A DNA stretch of 64,000 nucleotides from Variovorax paradoxus (GTDB lineage: Bacteria; Pseudomonadota; Gammaproteobacteria; Burkholderiales; Burkholderiaceae_C): assembly GCF_022009635.1 (NCBI RefSeq), contig NZ_CP091716.1, positions 124,001-188,000 on the forward strand, read 5' to 3'. Below are positions 8,363 through 16,183 of the stretch, in pieces; the first letter of the stretch is position 1, and every line of letters begins with the position of its first letter. Both the position numbers and the translations under genes were made by a program. Below the pieces are notes generated by a model, which was not told the origin of the DNA, made no database searches, and worked only from the letters and a program-made list of their open reading frames with translations.

Positions 8363-9627
8363 TGCGTGACGGCCTCGGGCGCCGTGAACTTCGCCGCGGC
8401 CACGCTCTTGAGCAGCGCCTCGCGCTGGTTCCTGTTGATGCCGCGGATGCTTTCGGCGACCCACTTGGTGCGGTCGGCGTCGATGTGGCCGTCGCGCCGC
8501 CATTGCTCGAGCACGGCCTGCGGCTTGTGCAGCATGGCCGCGAGCCACACGGCCTGCGCCGGCTCCAGCGTGCGCGCGCTGCGCTTGAAGTAGCGCCGCG
8601 CCGCCGCCTCGGCGCCGCAGATGCTGCCGCCCCACGGTGCGTTGTCGAGGTACAGCTGCAGGATGCGGGCCTTGCCCAGCGTCTGCTCCATCTCGACCGC
8701 GTAGAGCATCTCGCGCAGCTTGCGTTCGGCGGTGCGGTCGCTGCCCGTCACCAGCAGCTTGGCCAACTGCTGCGTGAGCGTGCTGCCGCCGCGCTTGGTC
8801 TGGCCCGGCTTCTGGTTGTTGTCGATCGACGCGAGGATCTCGGTCAGGTCGTAGCCGGCATGGGTGAAGAAGCGCTGGTCCTCGGCCGCGACCACCGCGC
8901 GCGCCAGCCAGCTGTCGTTGGTCAGCCTGGCCGACGGGCCGCAGCTGGTGCGGGCATTGAGCATGGCCTCGGTGCCCAGCCCCTCGACCGTGAACTGGCT
9001 GATGGTCGGCTGCACCGAGAAGGTGGCGTCGGGCAGCAGCAGCTGGCCGTGCAGCGCCAGGGTGCCGCCGATGCGCGCGCTGCGCAGCTCGGGCAGGGTG
9101 GGCACCAGCACCGCGTACCAGCGGGCGATGGGCGCATCTTCCACGTTGGCGCTGAGCTGCAGGCTCTTGGGCGTGAGCTTGCCCTCCCAGTGGCCGTGGA
9201 GCCGGGTCGTGTCGGTGCTCTCGGGCGTGGCCTCGAAGGTGCCGTTGAGCGTGTTGCCATCGCGCTTGACGGTGGCCACCAGCCGCTCGACCTTGATCGG
9301 CTGCGTGCCGAGCGCCGGCACCTCGGCACTGCAGGGGGCGCATTGCATTTCGAGCAGTTCGCCGGTCGGCTTCCAGGCGAAGCGCACGGCGCCGGCGCGG
9401 GTGTCGAACGAGCGCCCGTCCAGGTACGGTGCGAACCACGGCGAGGTGGCCACGCGCAATGCGGTGGGCACGCCGATCTCGAAATTCAGCGGGCCCGCCT
9501 TCACCGTGGTGCTCCATTCGCCGGCAGCCGGCGCGAGCGCCAGCTTGACTATCAAAAAGATAGCAATACACGCCGTGATGACAAGGGCCATCAGGCTGAA
9601 AAGCACAATACGCAGGGTCTTCTTCAC
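8359..9627 (-). CDS. MtgA-like monofunctional GT51 transglycosylase with extra N-terminal domain
   Basis: A 422-residue protein with one N-terminal transmembrane helix (residues ~5-30), about 180 residues of unassigned extracytoplasmic sequence, then a GT51 peptidoglycan glycosyltransferase domain. Signature motifs are VVAAEDQRFFTHAGYD (catalytic Glu), RGGSTLTQQLAKLL and the second catalytic region LREMLYAVEMEQTL...LQLYLDNAPWG. It lacks a transpeptidase domain. At 422 residues it is much longer than typical MtgA (about 240), because of the N-terminal domain. The GTG start at VKKTLRIVLF begins 11 nt after the EpsI-like stop. It belongs to the exosortase operon, so it may couple glycan polymerisation to surface-protein processing. 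Confidence 0.85.
   Translation of the reverse strand: MKKTLRIVLFSLMALVITACIAIFLIVKLALAPAAGEWSTTVKAGPLNFEIGVPTALRVATSPWFAPYLDGRSFDTRAGAVRFAWKPTGELLEMQCAPCSAEVPALGTQPIKVERLVATVKRDGNTLNGTFEATPESTDTTRLHGHWEGKLTPKSLQLSANVEDAPIARWYAVLVPTLPELRSARIGGTLALHGQLLLPDATFSVQPTISQFTVEGLGTEAMLNARTSCGPSARLTNDSWLARAVVAAEDQRFFTHAGYDLTEILASIDNNQKPGQTKRGGSTLTQQLAKLLVTGSDRTAERKLREMLYAVEMEQTLGKARILQLYLDNAPWGGSICGAEAAARRYFKRSARTLEPAQAVWLAAMLHKPQAVLEQWRRDGHIDADRTKWVAESIRGINRNQREALLKSVAAAKFTAPEAVTQ
9549..9563. repeat. Short palindrome CTATC-AAAAA-GATAG
   Basis: A 5-bp inverted repeat around an A5 spacer, lying inside the transmembrane-helix codons of the MtgA-like gene. A near-identical palindrome occurs at 40419-40435 in an intergenic gap, suggesting a dispersed short element. 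Confidence 0.45.
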
Positions 9628-9638
9628 AGGCTCGTTTC

Positions 9639-10208
9639 TCAGATCGGTCTCGCCACGGTGACAGCTTGCCACGGTCCATGCGATTGGCCGCTGGCAGCTG
9701 CCCAGTACCAGCTTGAAGTGTCTGTGAAAGCCGTGCCCCGGGCGTCGACGATGCGCTCGCAAACACGGATTTTTTGCGCGCCGTGCCGTTGCGCAACAAA
9801 ACAGCGCCACAAACGTTCCTGCGCGTCGCGTTCCAGCCGGGCCTGCTCGATGCGATAGCCCAGCGCGCGGTAGCAGTCGGCCGCCGGGTGCAGCATGCGG
9901 GTGGGCTGCTTCACCTCGCGCATCACCAGGGTCTGCGTGCCGTCGGTCATGCGGCCGATGGCACCCGGAAAGTTGTCGGCAAAGCGCTGCTCCACGTCGC
10001 TCAGTGCCAGTGGCCGCAGCGGCAGGCCGTCCCACTGGCTGGGCCATTCGTGCGACACGGCCACGGCCGGCGGCTCGGTGGGCGCACGCAGCGCCACGCC
10101 GGCCGACCACAGCATGCACAGCAGCATCGCCAGCGCGAAGGCCGACTTGTGGCCGATGCGGTTGATGAAATGGTTGGCGAGCCAGCGCTCAAAGAACGGT
10201 GTCGACAC
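9639..10208 (-). CDS. Exosortase-associated EpsI-like protein
   Basis: A 189-residue protein with an N-terminal hydrophobic anchor (HKSAFALAMLLCMLWSAGVAL, residues ~19-40) and a periplasmic domain with EpsI/DUF3485-like features: LHPAADCYRALGYRI (H-P-x-x-C motif) and a terminal TSSWYWAAASGQ. The GTG start was chosen because AAGGAGG lies 6 nt upstream. The gene overlaps the 3' end of the exosortase gene by 20 nt. EpsI-type proteins are usual companions of exosortases and are thought to assist sorting. Remote similarity only, so the family call is moderately sure. Confidence 0.7.
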   Translation of the reverse strand: MSTPFFERWLANHFINRIGHKSAFALAMLLCMLWSAGVALRAPTEPPAVAVSHEWPSQWDGLPLRPLALSDVEQRFADNFPGAIGRMTDGTQTLVMREVKQPTRMLHPAADCYRALGYRIEQARLERDAQERLWRCFVAQRHGAQKIRVCERIVDARGTAFTDTSSWYWAAASGQSHGPWQAVTVARPI

Positions 10209-11118
10209 GGCGGCCTCCTTGGGCGGTGATCAGGCCCGGAATGGGTTGTTCGGCGAGTCCGGGCACATGGCGCTCCGGCACCATGAGACGGGCGATGGCG
10301 CCGCACACGACGGCAAGCACCACCAGGCCCAGCGTGTTGTGCGCCCAGGGTGCCAGCGGATGGCCGGCGCCTTCGAAGGCAATCAGCAGGCTGTTGCGCA
10401 CGATGTTCCCGGCCAGCACCAGCAGGCCGACCATCGGCAGGCGGCGCAGGAAAGTCTGGTCGCCGCGGCGTGCCCACAGCGCCACCGCGCAGGCCGTGAA
10501 ATAGCCGAGCCAGACCATCTGCACGCCGGAGCAGGGCGCATCGACGATCACGAGGCGGCCGTCGACCATCAGGCTGGCGCCTTCACGCATCACCTCGAAG
10601 CCTGGCGCGAGCAGCCACCGGCTGGCCTCCGCCGTGACCACGCGCAGCGGATAGCCCGCATAGAACTGGAGCGACGACAGCAGCGGCAACGCCAGCACCG
10701 CGAGCCCCGCCAGCGGCAGCCTGCCCACGTTGCGCGGCAGGAAAGCCAGCAGTCCGCAGGCCAGCGCCAGCACGGCCACCAGCCCGGCCGCCAGCGGCGG
10801 CAGCGCGGGCAGGCCGCCGAGCCCTGTGCGCAGCAAGGTCGCGAGCACCGTGCCCGCGCCCGCCAGCGCGAGCCAGCCCAGCCGCGGCGAGGCGCGCAGT
10901 TCACGCCGGCGGTTCCAGGTCAACGCGGCCAGCGCGACCAGTGCCAGCAAGCCCAGCGGATCGTCGGAGCCGTCGCGCATGCGCTGGACCATCCAGGCCC
11001 AGGTCGGCATCAGCGCCAGGAATTGCAGGCCGAGCCAGCCTGCGGCCGGCGCGCGGTCGATGAAGATGCCCCAGTCGACGATGCGCGGGTGACGATGGGC
11101 AAGTGCTGCCAGAGACAT
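10189..11118 (-). CDS. Exosortase (PEP-CTERM sorting transpeptidase)
   Basis: A 309-residue polytopic membrane protein with about eight to nine hydrophobic helices. The exosortase/archaeosortase triad is complete: Cys196 in VDAPCSGVQMVWLGYF, Arg241 in GNIVRNSLLIAFEG, and His260 in WAHNTLGLVVL. Exosortases cleave C-terminal PEP-CTERM tails in the inner membrane. The gene lies 19 nt after a gene whose product ends in such a tail, and 20 nt overlap links it to the EpsI-like gene. No exopolysaccharide genes or PEP-CTERM regulators are nearby, so it looks dedicated to one substrate rather than being the EPS-linked XrtA type. The subclass needs a profile search. Confidence 0.9.
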   Translation of the reverse strand: MSLAALAHRHPRIVDWGIFIDRAPAAGWLGLQFLALMPTWAWMVQRMRDGSDDPLGLLALVALAALTWNRRRELRASPRLGWLALAGAGTVLATLLRTGLGGLPALPPLAAGLVAVLALACGLLAFLPRNVGRLPLAGLAVLALPLLSSLQFYAGYPLRVVTAEASRWLLAPGFEVMREGASLMVDGRLVIVDAPCSGVQMVWLGYFTACAVALWARRGDQTFLRRLPMVGLLVLAGNIVRNSLLIAFEGAGHPLAPWAHNTLGLVVLAVVCGAIARLMVPERHVPGLAEQPIPGLITAQGGRRVDTVL

Positions 11119-11137
11119 TCTTTTCTTTCTCGGTGGT

Positions 11138-13198
11138 TCAGGCAGTGAAGCGGCGCGCGTCGTTGCGGCGGGCCCGGCGGCGCAGCATGGCGAGCATCGA
11201 CAGCACGACGGCGATGGCGCCCAGCGTTTCGGGTTCGGGCGTGCTCGGCACTTCGGCGCCGAGCGCCAGCTCGCTCACGCCTTGCGGAAGAGGCAAGGGC
11301 TGGTTCACGTCCACGCTGTTCTGCGGCGCCAGGTTGCGCACCACCTTGTCGACGGCGATGAAGCTCGTGTACTGGGTGAGCAGGCTGTATTTCAGGCCCA
11401 GTTCGGTGATGCGTTCCTTGAAGGCGGTGCCGCCTTCCAGCGTTTCCTGGTCGCTCAGGCTCTGGATGCGGTGACGCGCCCAGAGCGTGCGCAGTGCCGC
11501 CGTGTCCTGGCGGGTGCGGTCGTCGATGCGCACTTCCTGGCGATAGGGGCCGTTGGCGCCCAGGCCTTCGATGATCACGCGGCCTTTTGCTTCACCGCGC
11601 CACTTGCCGAACACGATCACCGGGCGTTCGCCGAGCACGTCGGGCAGGGCCTGCGGCTCCACGTCGTACACGTCGAGCCCGCCGAAAGTGGCCTTCACGT
11701 TCGTGAGCACCGGCGACTCGACCATGCGGCGAAAACGCGCGGCCTGCTCAGGCGCCTGGATCGGGTCGGTGATGATGAAGGGCTCGCCCATGCCGGCGCG
11801 CGCAATGCCTTCCATCAGGCTGCGGTTCACCGACGAGCCGATACCGAAGGCGAACACGTTGGCCTTCGACAGGTTCTTGCGCACCAGCTCGAAGGCTTCG
11901 CGCTCGACCGTCACGTAGCCGTCGGTGACGACCACCACGGTGCGCGACACCTTGTCCTCCTTCGGCTCGGCATACACGCGCTTGAGCGCGGGAATCAGCT
12001 CGGTGCTGCCGCTGCCGCTGTAGTTCTGGATGGTGGCCAGCGCCTGTTCGATGTTGGCGCGCGTGGCCGGCACCGACTTGGGCGAGAGCATCTTGTTGCT
12101 GCCCGAGAACAGCAGCACGTTGAAGGTGTCGCTCGGACGCAGGCCGCCGATCAGGCGCTCGAGCACCGTCTTCGCGGTGTCGAGCGGAAAGCCGTGCATC
12201 GAGCCCGAGATGTCGACCACGAAGATGTAGTCGCGCGGCGAGATGGCGCTGGCGGCCACGGCCTTGGGCGGCTCGACCATCGCGAGGAAGAAGTTCTCCG
12301 CGTTCTCGCCCTGGCCCTTGTAGAGCATCAGGCCCGATTCGATCTTTTCGCCGGCCAAGCGGTAATCGAGCACGAAGTCGCGGTTGTCCGCGGGGCGGCC
12401 GTCAGCCGTGAGCACGATGTCGGCGTGCTGGTCTTCGTCGCTCTTCTTCACGTCGATAGCGTGCGTGGTCGAACGGATTTCCTTCAGGCCCATCGGCGTG
12501 TCGATGCTGGCCCTGAGCTTGAAGCTGGTGCCGCTCGCCGCGCCTTCCGCGAGCGTGGGCTGCGCCACCCACTTGGCCTGCGCGTTGGACGACTGCGGGC
12601 TGTTGTAGCGCGGGCCCACCACCGTGGGGAACACGAACTCGTAGTTGCCCGACTGCGGCACCAGCAGCTCGGTGTAGCGCAGCTCCACCTTCACGTCATC
12701 GCCCGGCAGGATATTGGCGACGTTCATCTGGAACACGTTGGGCAGGTGCTGCTCGAGCAGCGCGGCGGTCTTGCCTTCTTTCTTGGCCGTGTCGTATTCG
12801 ATCTGCGCCTGTTGCTTCTCCCGGATCTGCGCGGTGATGAGCCGGTCGGCCAGCCGCACGTTGAGGCCGCTCACGGCCGCCTTGGTCGAGCCCGGGAAAA
12901 CATACTTGGCCTCGATGGCGCGCCGGCCTTCGTTGCGATAGGTCTGCGTGACCGTCACGTCGGCGATCACGCCCGAGATCTTCACGGCCACCTCGGTGCC
13001 CTTCAGGGGCAGGCGGTCGACCGAGGGGTCGTCGCTCTTGACGAAGAAATACGGGCTTTCCGTCTTCAGGCGCGGGCCGGCGGGCGCTTCCTGCGCATGC
13101 AGCGGGCGCACGCCCAATGCGACGAAGCCCGCGGTCGCCAGGCTCACGGTGGCGAGCCAGAGCCAGCGGCCGGGGCGTGGAGTGGAGGGGGCATTCAT
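11138..13198 (-). CDS. VIT-VWA surface protein with C-terminal PEP-CTERM sorting signal
   Basis: A 686-residue exported protein. Residues 1-36 are a signal peptide (RWLWLATVSLATAGFVALG...LHAQ). A VIT (vault protein/inter-alpha-trypsin) domain spans about 55-185 (ISGVIADVTVTQTYRNEG; YVFPGSTKAAVSGL). A VWA domain begins near 322 with an intact MIDAS, VVDISGSMHG (DxSxS, Asp329). The tail is a PEP-CTERM: PEP at 654-656, a short hydrophobic helix, then RRRARR. The gene is first in an operon with exosortase, EpsI-like and transglycosylase genes, and its upstream region has a perfect CreB box. VIT-VWA proteins with sortase signals occur in dedicated sortase systems of marine gammaproteobacteria; this would be the exosortase counterpart. 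The ligand is unknown. Confidence 0.9.
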   Translation of the reverse strand: MNAPSTPRPGRWLWLATVSLATAGFVALGVRPLHAQEAPAGPRLKTESPYFFVKSDDPSVDRLPLKGTEVAVKISGVIADVTVTQTYRNEGRRAIEAKYVFPGSTKAAVSGLNVRLADRLITAQIREKQQAQIEYDTAKKEGKTAALLEQHLPNVFQMNVANILPGDDVKVELRYTELLVPQSGNYEFVFPTVVGPRYNSPQSSNAQAKWVAQPTLAEGAASGTSFKLRASIDTPMGLKEIRSTTHAIDVKKSDEDQHADIVLTADGRPADNRDFVLDYRLAGEKIESGLMLYKGQGENAENFFLAMVEPPKAVAASAISPRDYIFVVDISGSMHGFPLDTAKTVLERLIGGLRPSDTFNVLLFSGSNKMLSPKSVPATRANIEQALATIQNYSGSGSTELIPALKRVYAEPKEDKVSRTVVVVTDGYVTVEREAFELVRKNLSKANVFAFGIGSSVNRSLMEGIARAGMGEPFIITDPIQAPEQAARFRRMVESPVLTNVKATFGGLDVYDVEPQALPDVLGERPVIVFGKWRGEAKGRVIIEGLGANGPYRQEVRIDDRTRQDTAALRTLWARHRIQSLSDQETLEGGTAFKERITELGLKYSLLTQYTSFIAVDKVVRNLAPQNSVDVNQPLPLPQGVSELALGAEVPSTPEPETLGAIAVVLSMLAMLRRRARRNDARRFTA

Positions 13199-13303
13199 GG
13201 CGGTGTCCTTGTCCGTGCGAACTTGCACGGACATGAATGTCGGCACCGCGCGAGAAGCCAGTTGGAAGGCTCCTTGAAGTCGAACGAGGCGCTTTCCCGC
13301 TGT

Positions 13304-13319
13304 GTGAAGTCTGTGTGAA
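13304..13319 (-). promoter_or_regulatory. CreB-binding site (cre tag), perfect match
   Basis: GTGAAGTCTGTGTGAA on the top strand reads TTCAC-acagac-TTCAC on the bottom strand. That is an exact match to the E. coli CreB consensus TTCAC-N6-TTCAC. It lies 106 nt upstream of the VIT-VWA start codon, in the orientation of that operon, and 92 nt upstream of creD. Confidence 0.75.
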
Positions 13320-13337
13320 GTGAGGCGCGCAGGGTGC

Positions 13338-13353
13338 TTCACACAAGCTTCGG
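13338..13353 (+). promoter_or_regulatory. Degenerate CreB-binding site facing creD
   Basis: TTCACACAAGCTTCGG matches TTCAC-N6-TTCAC at eight of ten fixed positions. It is on the creD strand, 58 nt upstream of the creD start, 19 nt from the perfect box on the other strand. It could be a second, weaker CreB site. Confidence 0.4.
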
Positions 13354-13410
13354 GTCGCGCGAAGAGCATCGCCGCTTCACCGATACCGATGCAGACGAGG
13401 AGAGAAAAAC

Positions 13411-14874
13411 ATGCTTCAGTTGTTGAAGGCCTTGCAGAGTTCGATGCTGGTCAAGGTGGCCGGCCTGTTCTTCCTGCTGTTGCTGCTGTGCATTCCGCTG
13501 GCGGAAATCGATTCGATCAACCGCGAGCGCGGCGAGAGCCAGCGCGAAGCGGCCCGCGAACTCGCCGCCACCTATGCCGGCCGCCAGACAGTGGTCGGCC
13601 CGCTGCTGCTGGTGCCGTATGTCGAGCGATGGATGGAACCGCTGCGCAACGCGCAGGGCAAGGTGATCGGCCAGGAGCCGCGCAGCAAGGAAATGGCTCA
13701 TGTGGTGTTTCCGGACAAGCTGCACATCGAAGGCACGATGGCGCCGCAGGAGCGCTACCGCGGCATCTTCAGGATTCCGTTCTACACACTGAACGCCACG
13801 CTCGGCGGCGGCTTCGCCGCTTTCGACCCGAAGGCCGTGTCGCACAGCGAGACCGATTCGAAGATCGAGTTCAAGGCGCCCTTCATCGCTTTCAACGTGA
13901 GCGACCTGCGCGGCCTCGACGGCTCGCCCGCGATGGTGATGGGCGGCGAGGCGCTTCGCTTCAGGCAGCGCGTGCCCGGCCTGGCCGACGACGCATGGTT
14001 CGCCGACGGCATCCACGCGCCCGTCACCGGCGCCGCGCTCGCCGCATGGCAGGCCGGCACGCCGGTCGCCTTCGAAATGAAGATCGGCCTCGTCGGGCAG
14101 GACACGCTGGCCATCGCTCCCATTGCCGAGGAAACCACCGCGCACCTCACTTCGCCCTGGGCGCATCCGAGCTTCGGCGGCCGCTTCCTCGCGGCGGAGC
14201 GCAGCGTGACGCCGCAAGGCTTCGATGCGCACTGGCGCGTGTCGTCGCTCGTCACGTCGGCGCGCGAGCAGGTGCGTTCCGGTCTTTCGGGCCGTGGCGG
14301 CCCCGCCGACGGCGACACGGCCGATGTGGTCAGCGCGAACGCCACGACCGCCAACGCGCCGCGCCGCAACATGGGTCCGCTGCAGACCTTCGACGTGTCG
14401 CTCGCGCAGCCGATCAACGTCTATTCGATGAGCACGCGCGCGGGCAAGTACGGCGCGCTCTTCATCGGCCTGGTGCTGATGGCCGCCTTCATGTTCGAGC
14501 TGTTCCGAAAGCTGCGGCTGCATCCGATCCAGTACGGGCTGGTGGGCCTGTCGATCGCGCTGTTCTTCCTGCTGCTGCTCGCGCTGTCCGAGAAGTTCGC
14601 GTTCTGGATGGCCTACGCCGGTGCCGCGACGGCCAGCGTGGTGCTGCTGGCCGTGTATTTCAGCGCGGTGCTGGAAGGCTGGCGGCGCGGGCTGTCGTTC
14701 GGTGCCTTCGTGGCGCTGCTGTATGGCGCGCTCTATGGTCTGCTCGCATCGGAAAGCAATGCGCTGCTGCTGGGCGCGTTGCTGATCTTCGGCATGCTGG
14801 CCGTGCTGATGCTCGTCACGCGCAAGGTCGACTGGTATGCGCTTTCGCGCCGTACGGACAACGCGCCGGCATGA
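13411..14874 (+). CDS. creD: Inner membrane protein CreD
   Basis: A 487-residue protein of the CreD family. One N-terminal membrane helix (LFFLLLLLCIPLAEIDSINRERGESQREA) is followed by a large extracytoplasmic domain containing GGRFLAAERSV and NVYSMSTRAGKYGALFIGLVLMAAFMFELFRKL, then five further helices (VGLSIALFFLLLLALSE onward). CreD is the hallmark target of the CreBC two-component system and is linked in Pseudomonas to beta-lactam and envelope stress. GGAG sits 12 nt before the ATG, and CreB-box-like sequences lie upstream. The stop codon overlaps the start of the GH3 gene (ATGA). creBC lies 6 kb away on the other strand. Confidence 0.93.
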   Translation: MLQLLKALQSSMLVKVAGLFFLLLLLCIPLAEIDSINRERGESQREAARELAATYAGRQTVVGPLLLVPYVERWMEPLRNAQGKVIGQEPRSKEMAHVVFPDKLHIEGTMAPQERYRGIFRIPFYTLNATLGGGFAAFDPKAVSHSETDSKIEFKAPFIAFNVSDLRGLDGSPAMVMGGEALRFRQRVPGLADDAWFADGIHAPVTGAALAAWQAGTPVAFEMKIGLVGQDTLAIAPIAEETTAHLTSPWAHPSFGGRFLAAERSVTPQGFDAHWRVSSLVTSAREQVRSGLSGRGGPADGDTADVVSANATTANAPRRNMGPLQTFDVSLAQPINVYSMSTRAGKYGALFIGLVLMAAFMFELFRKLRLHPIQYGLVGLSIALFFLLLLALSEKFAFWMAYAGAATASVVLLAVYFSAVLEGWRRGLSFGAFVALLYGALYGLLASESNALLLGALLIFGMLAVLMLVTRKVDWYALSRRTDNAPA

Positions 14875-16163
14875 AAGCCTTGCGGGTCGTCGCCGGAGCA
14901 CTGGGCTGGCTTGCCCTGGCCGCGCTGTGGTTCTGGGCGTGGCACCTGAAAGACCCGCATCTGCGTTTCATGCGCGAGTGGGAACTGAGCTTGCTGCTGG
15001 GAGTGCTCACAGCCGGCATCGCCGTCGCATGGCGATTCGCGCGCGGCAGGCTGCGTCCCGTGGCGCTGGGCCTGGCCTTCGCGGCCTTGCTCACGGCCCT
15101 GGGCAACGAAGCTGCGTCGCGCCAGCACCGGGCCGAAGTCGAAGCCGCGTCGGGCCCCGTGGCGCAGGCGCTCGGCGCGCGCTTCATCGTCGGTTATGAC
15201 GATGCGGCGCAGCTGCGCGACCGCGTCCGCAAGGGGCTGATCGGCGGCATTTTCGTGACCGGCCGTAATGTGAAAGGCCGCACCGCCGCCGAACTGCGCG
15301 ATGAAATCGCCGGCCTGCAGGCGCTGCGCCGCGAAGCCGGGCTGCCGCCGCTGGTGGTCGCGACCGACCAGGAGGGCGGCGCCGTCTCGCGGCTGTCACC
15401 ACTGGTCGAGCCGCAACCCGCATTGGCCACGCTGCTCGATGCGGACGTGTCCGACGAAGAACTCGCGCAACGCGCCCACGCCTACGGCGCACGACAAGGC
15501 AGGGCGCTCGCCGCTTTAGGCATCACGCTCAATTTCAGCCCGGTGGTCGACCTGCGCCCCGGCCGTGCGCCGGGCCGCTGGGACTTTCACACCCGCATCG
15601 ACGAACGCGCCATTTCGGCCGACCCGGCAGTCACCGCACAGGTAGCGCTCGCTTACGAGCTGGGCCTTGAATCGGCTGGCGTTCGCGGCACGCTCAAGCA
15701 CTTTCCGGGACTGGCCGGCGTGACCGAGGACACCCATCATTTCGCCGCCGTGCTGCACACGCCGGCGGCCCGGCTTGCAACACATGACTGGAAACCATTT
15801 CAAGAAGTGTCGAAACAATCTGACGCAGCGATCATGCTGGGCCATGTGATCCTTCCGGAACTCGACGCGGAACATCCGGTCTCTTTCTCGCGCAGAATCG
15901 TGCGGCAGGTGATTCGGGGCGAGTGGGGCTACCAGGGCCTGCTCGTCACAGACGACCTCACGATGGGCGCGGCCTACAACCGCGGTCTTTGCGACGCCAC
16001 CGTCCGCGCCCTCGGCGCCGGGGTGGATCTGCTGCTGATCGCCTACGACCACGACAAGTACTTCGACGCCATGCACTGCGCGCTGCAGGCCGCGCAGCGC
16101 GGCGCACCCGATCTCCTGTTGCCGGAACGCGACGACGCGCGGCGGCTCCAATCTTCTCGCTAG
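14871..16163 (+). CDS. Membrane-anchored glycoside hydrolase family 3 (NagZ-like) protein
   Basis: A 430-residue protein. Three N-terminal transmembrane helices (about 5-24, 39-56 and 62-80) precede a GH3 catalytic domain. Visible motifs are FIVGYD, ATDQEGGAVSRL, NFSPVVDL, the KHFPGLAGVTEDTHH catalytic loop with its Asp-His dyad, and the nucleophile region LLVTDDLTMGA. This is the beta-N-acetylglucosaminidase (NagZ) type. Usual NagZ is cytosolic and about 340 residues; here positive charges (RFARGRLRP) between helices two and three favour a periplasmic catalytic domain. It is translationally coupled to creD, so I infer a role in peptidoglycan-fragment processing during CreBC-sensed stress. 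Confidence 0.87.
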   Translation: MKALRVVAGALGWLALAALWFWAWHLKDPHLRFMREWELSLLLGVLTAGIAVAWRFARGRLRPVALGLAFAALLTALGNEAASRQHRAEVEAASGPVAQALGARFIVGYDDAAQLRDRVRKGLIGGIFVTGRNVKGRTAAELRDEIAGLQALRREAGLPPLVVATDQEGGAVSRLSPLVEPQPALATLLDADVSDEELAQRAHAYGARQGRALAALGITLNFSPVVDLRPGRAPGRWDFHTRIDERAISADPAVTAQVALAYELGLESAGVRGTLKHFPGLAGVTEDTHHFAAVLHTPAARLATHDWKPFQEVSKQSDAAIMLGHVILPELDAEHPVSFSRRIVRQVIRGEWGYQGLLVTDDLTMGAAYNRGLCDATVRALGAGVDLLLIAYDHDKYFDAMHCALQAAQRGAPDLLLPERDDARRLQSSR

Positions 16164-16183
16164 CTAGCCAGTAATTCCTTTCT

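Noticed and set aside
13320..14870. The long plus-strand frame upstream of the GH3 gene
   Set aside because: It overlaps creD in another frame. GH3 is assigned to start at 14871 where it couples to the creD stop codon; the earlier part has shadow composition.
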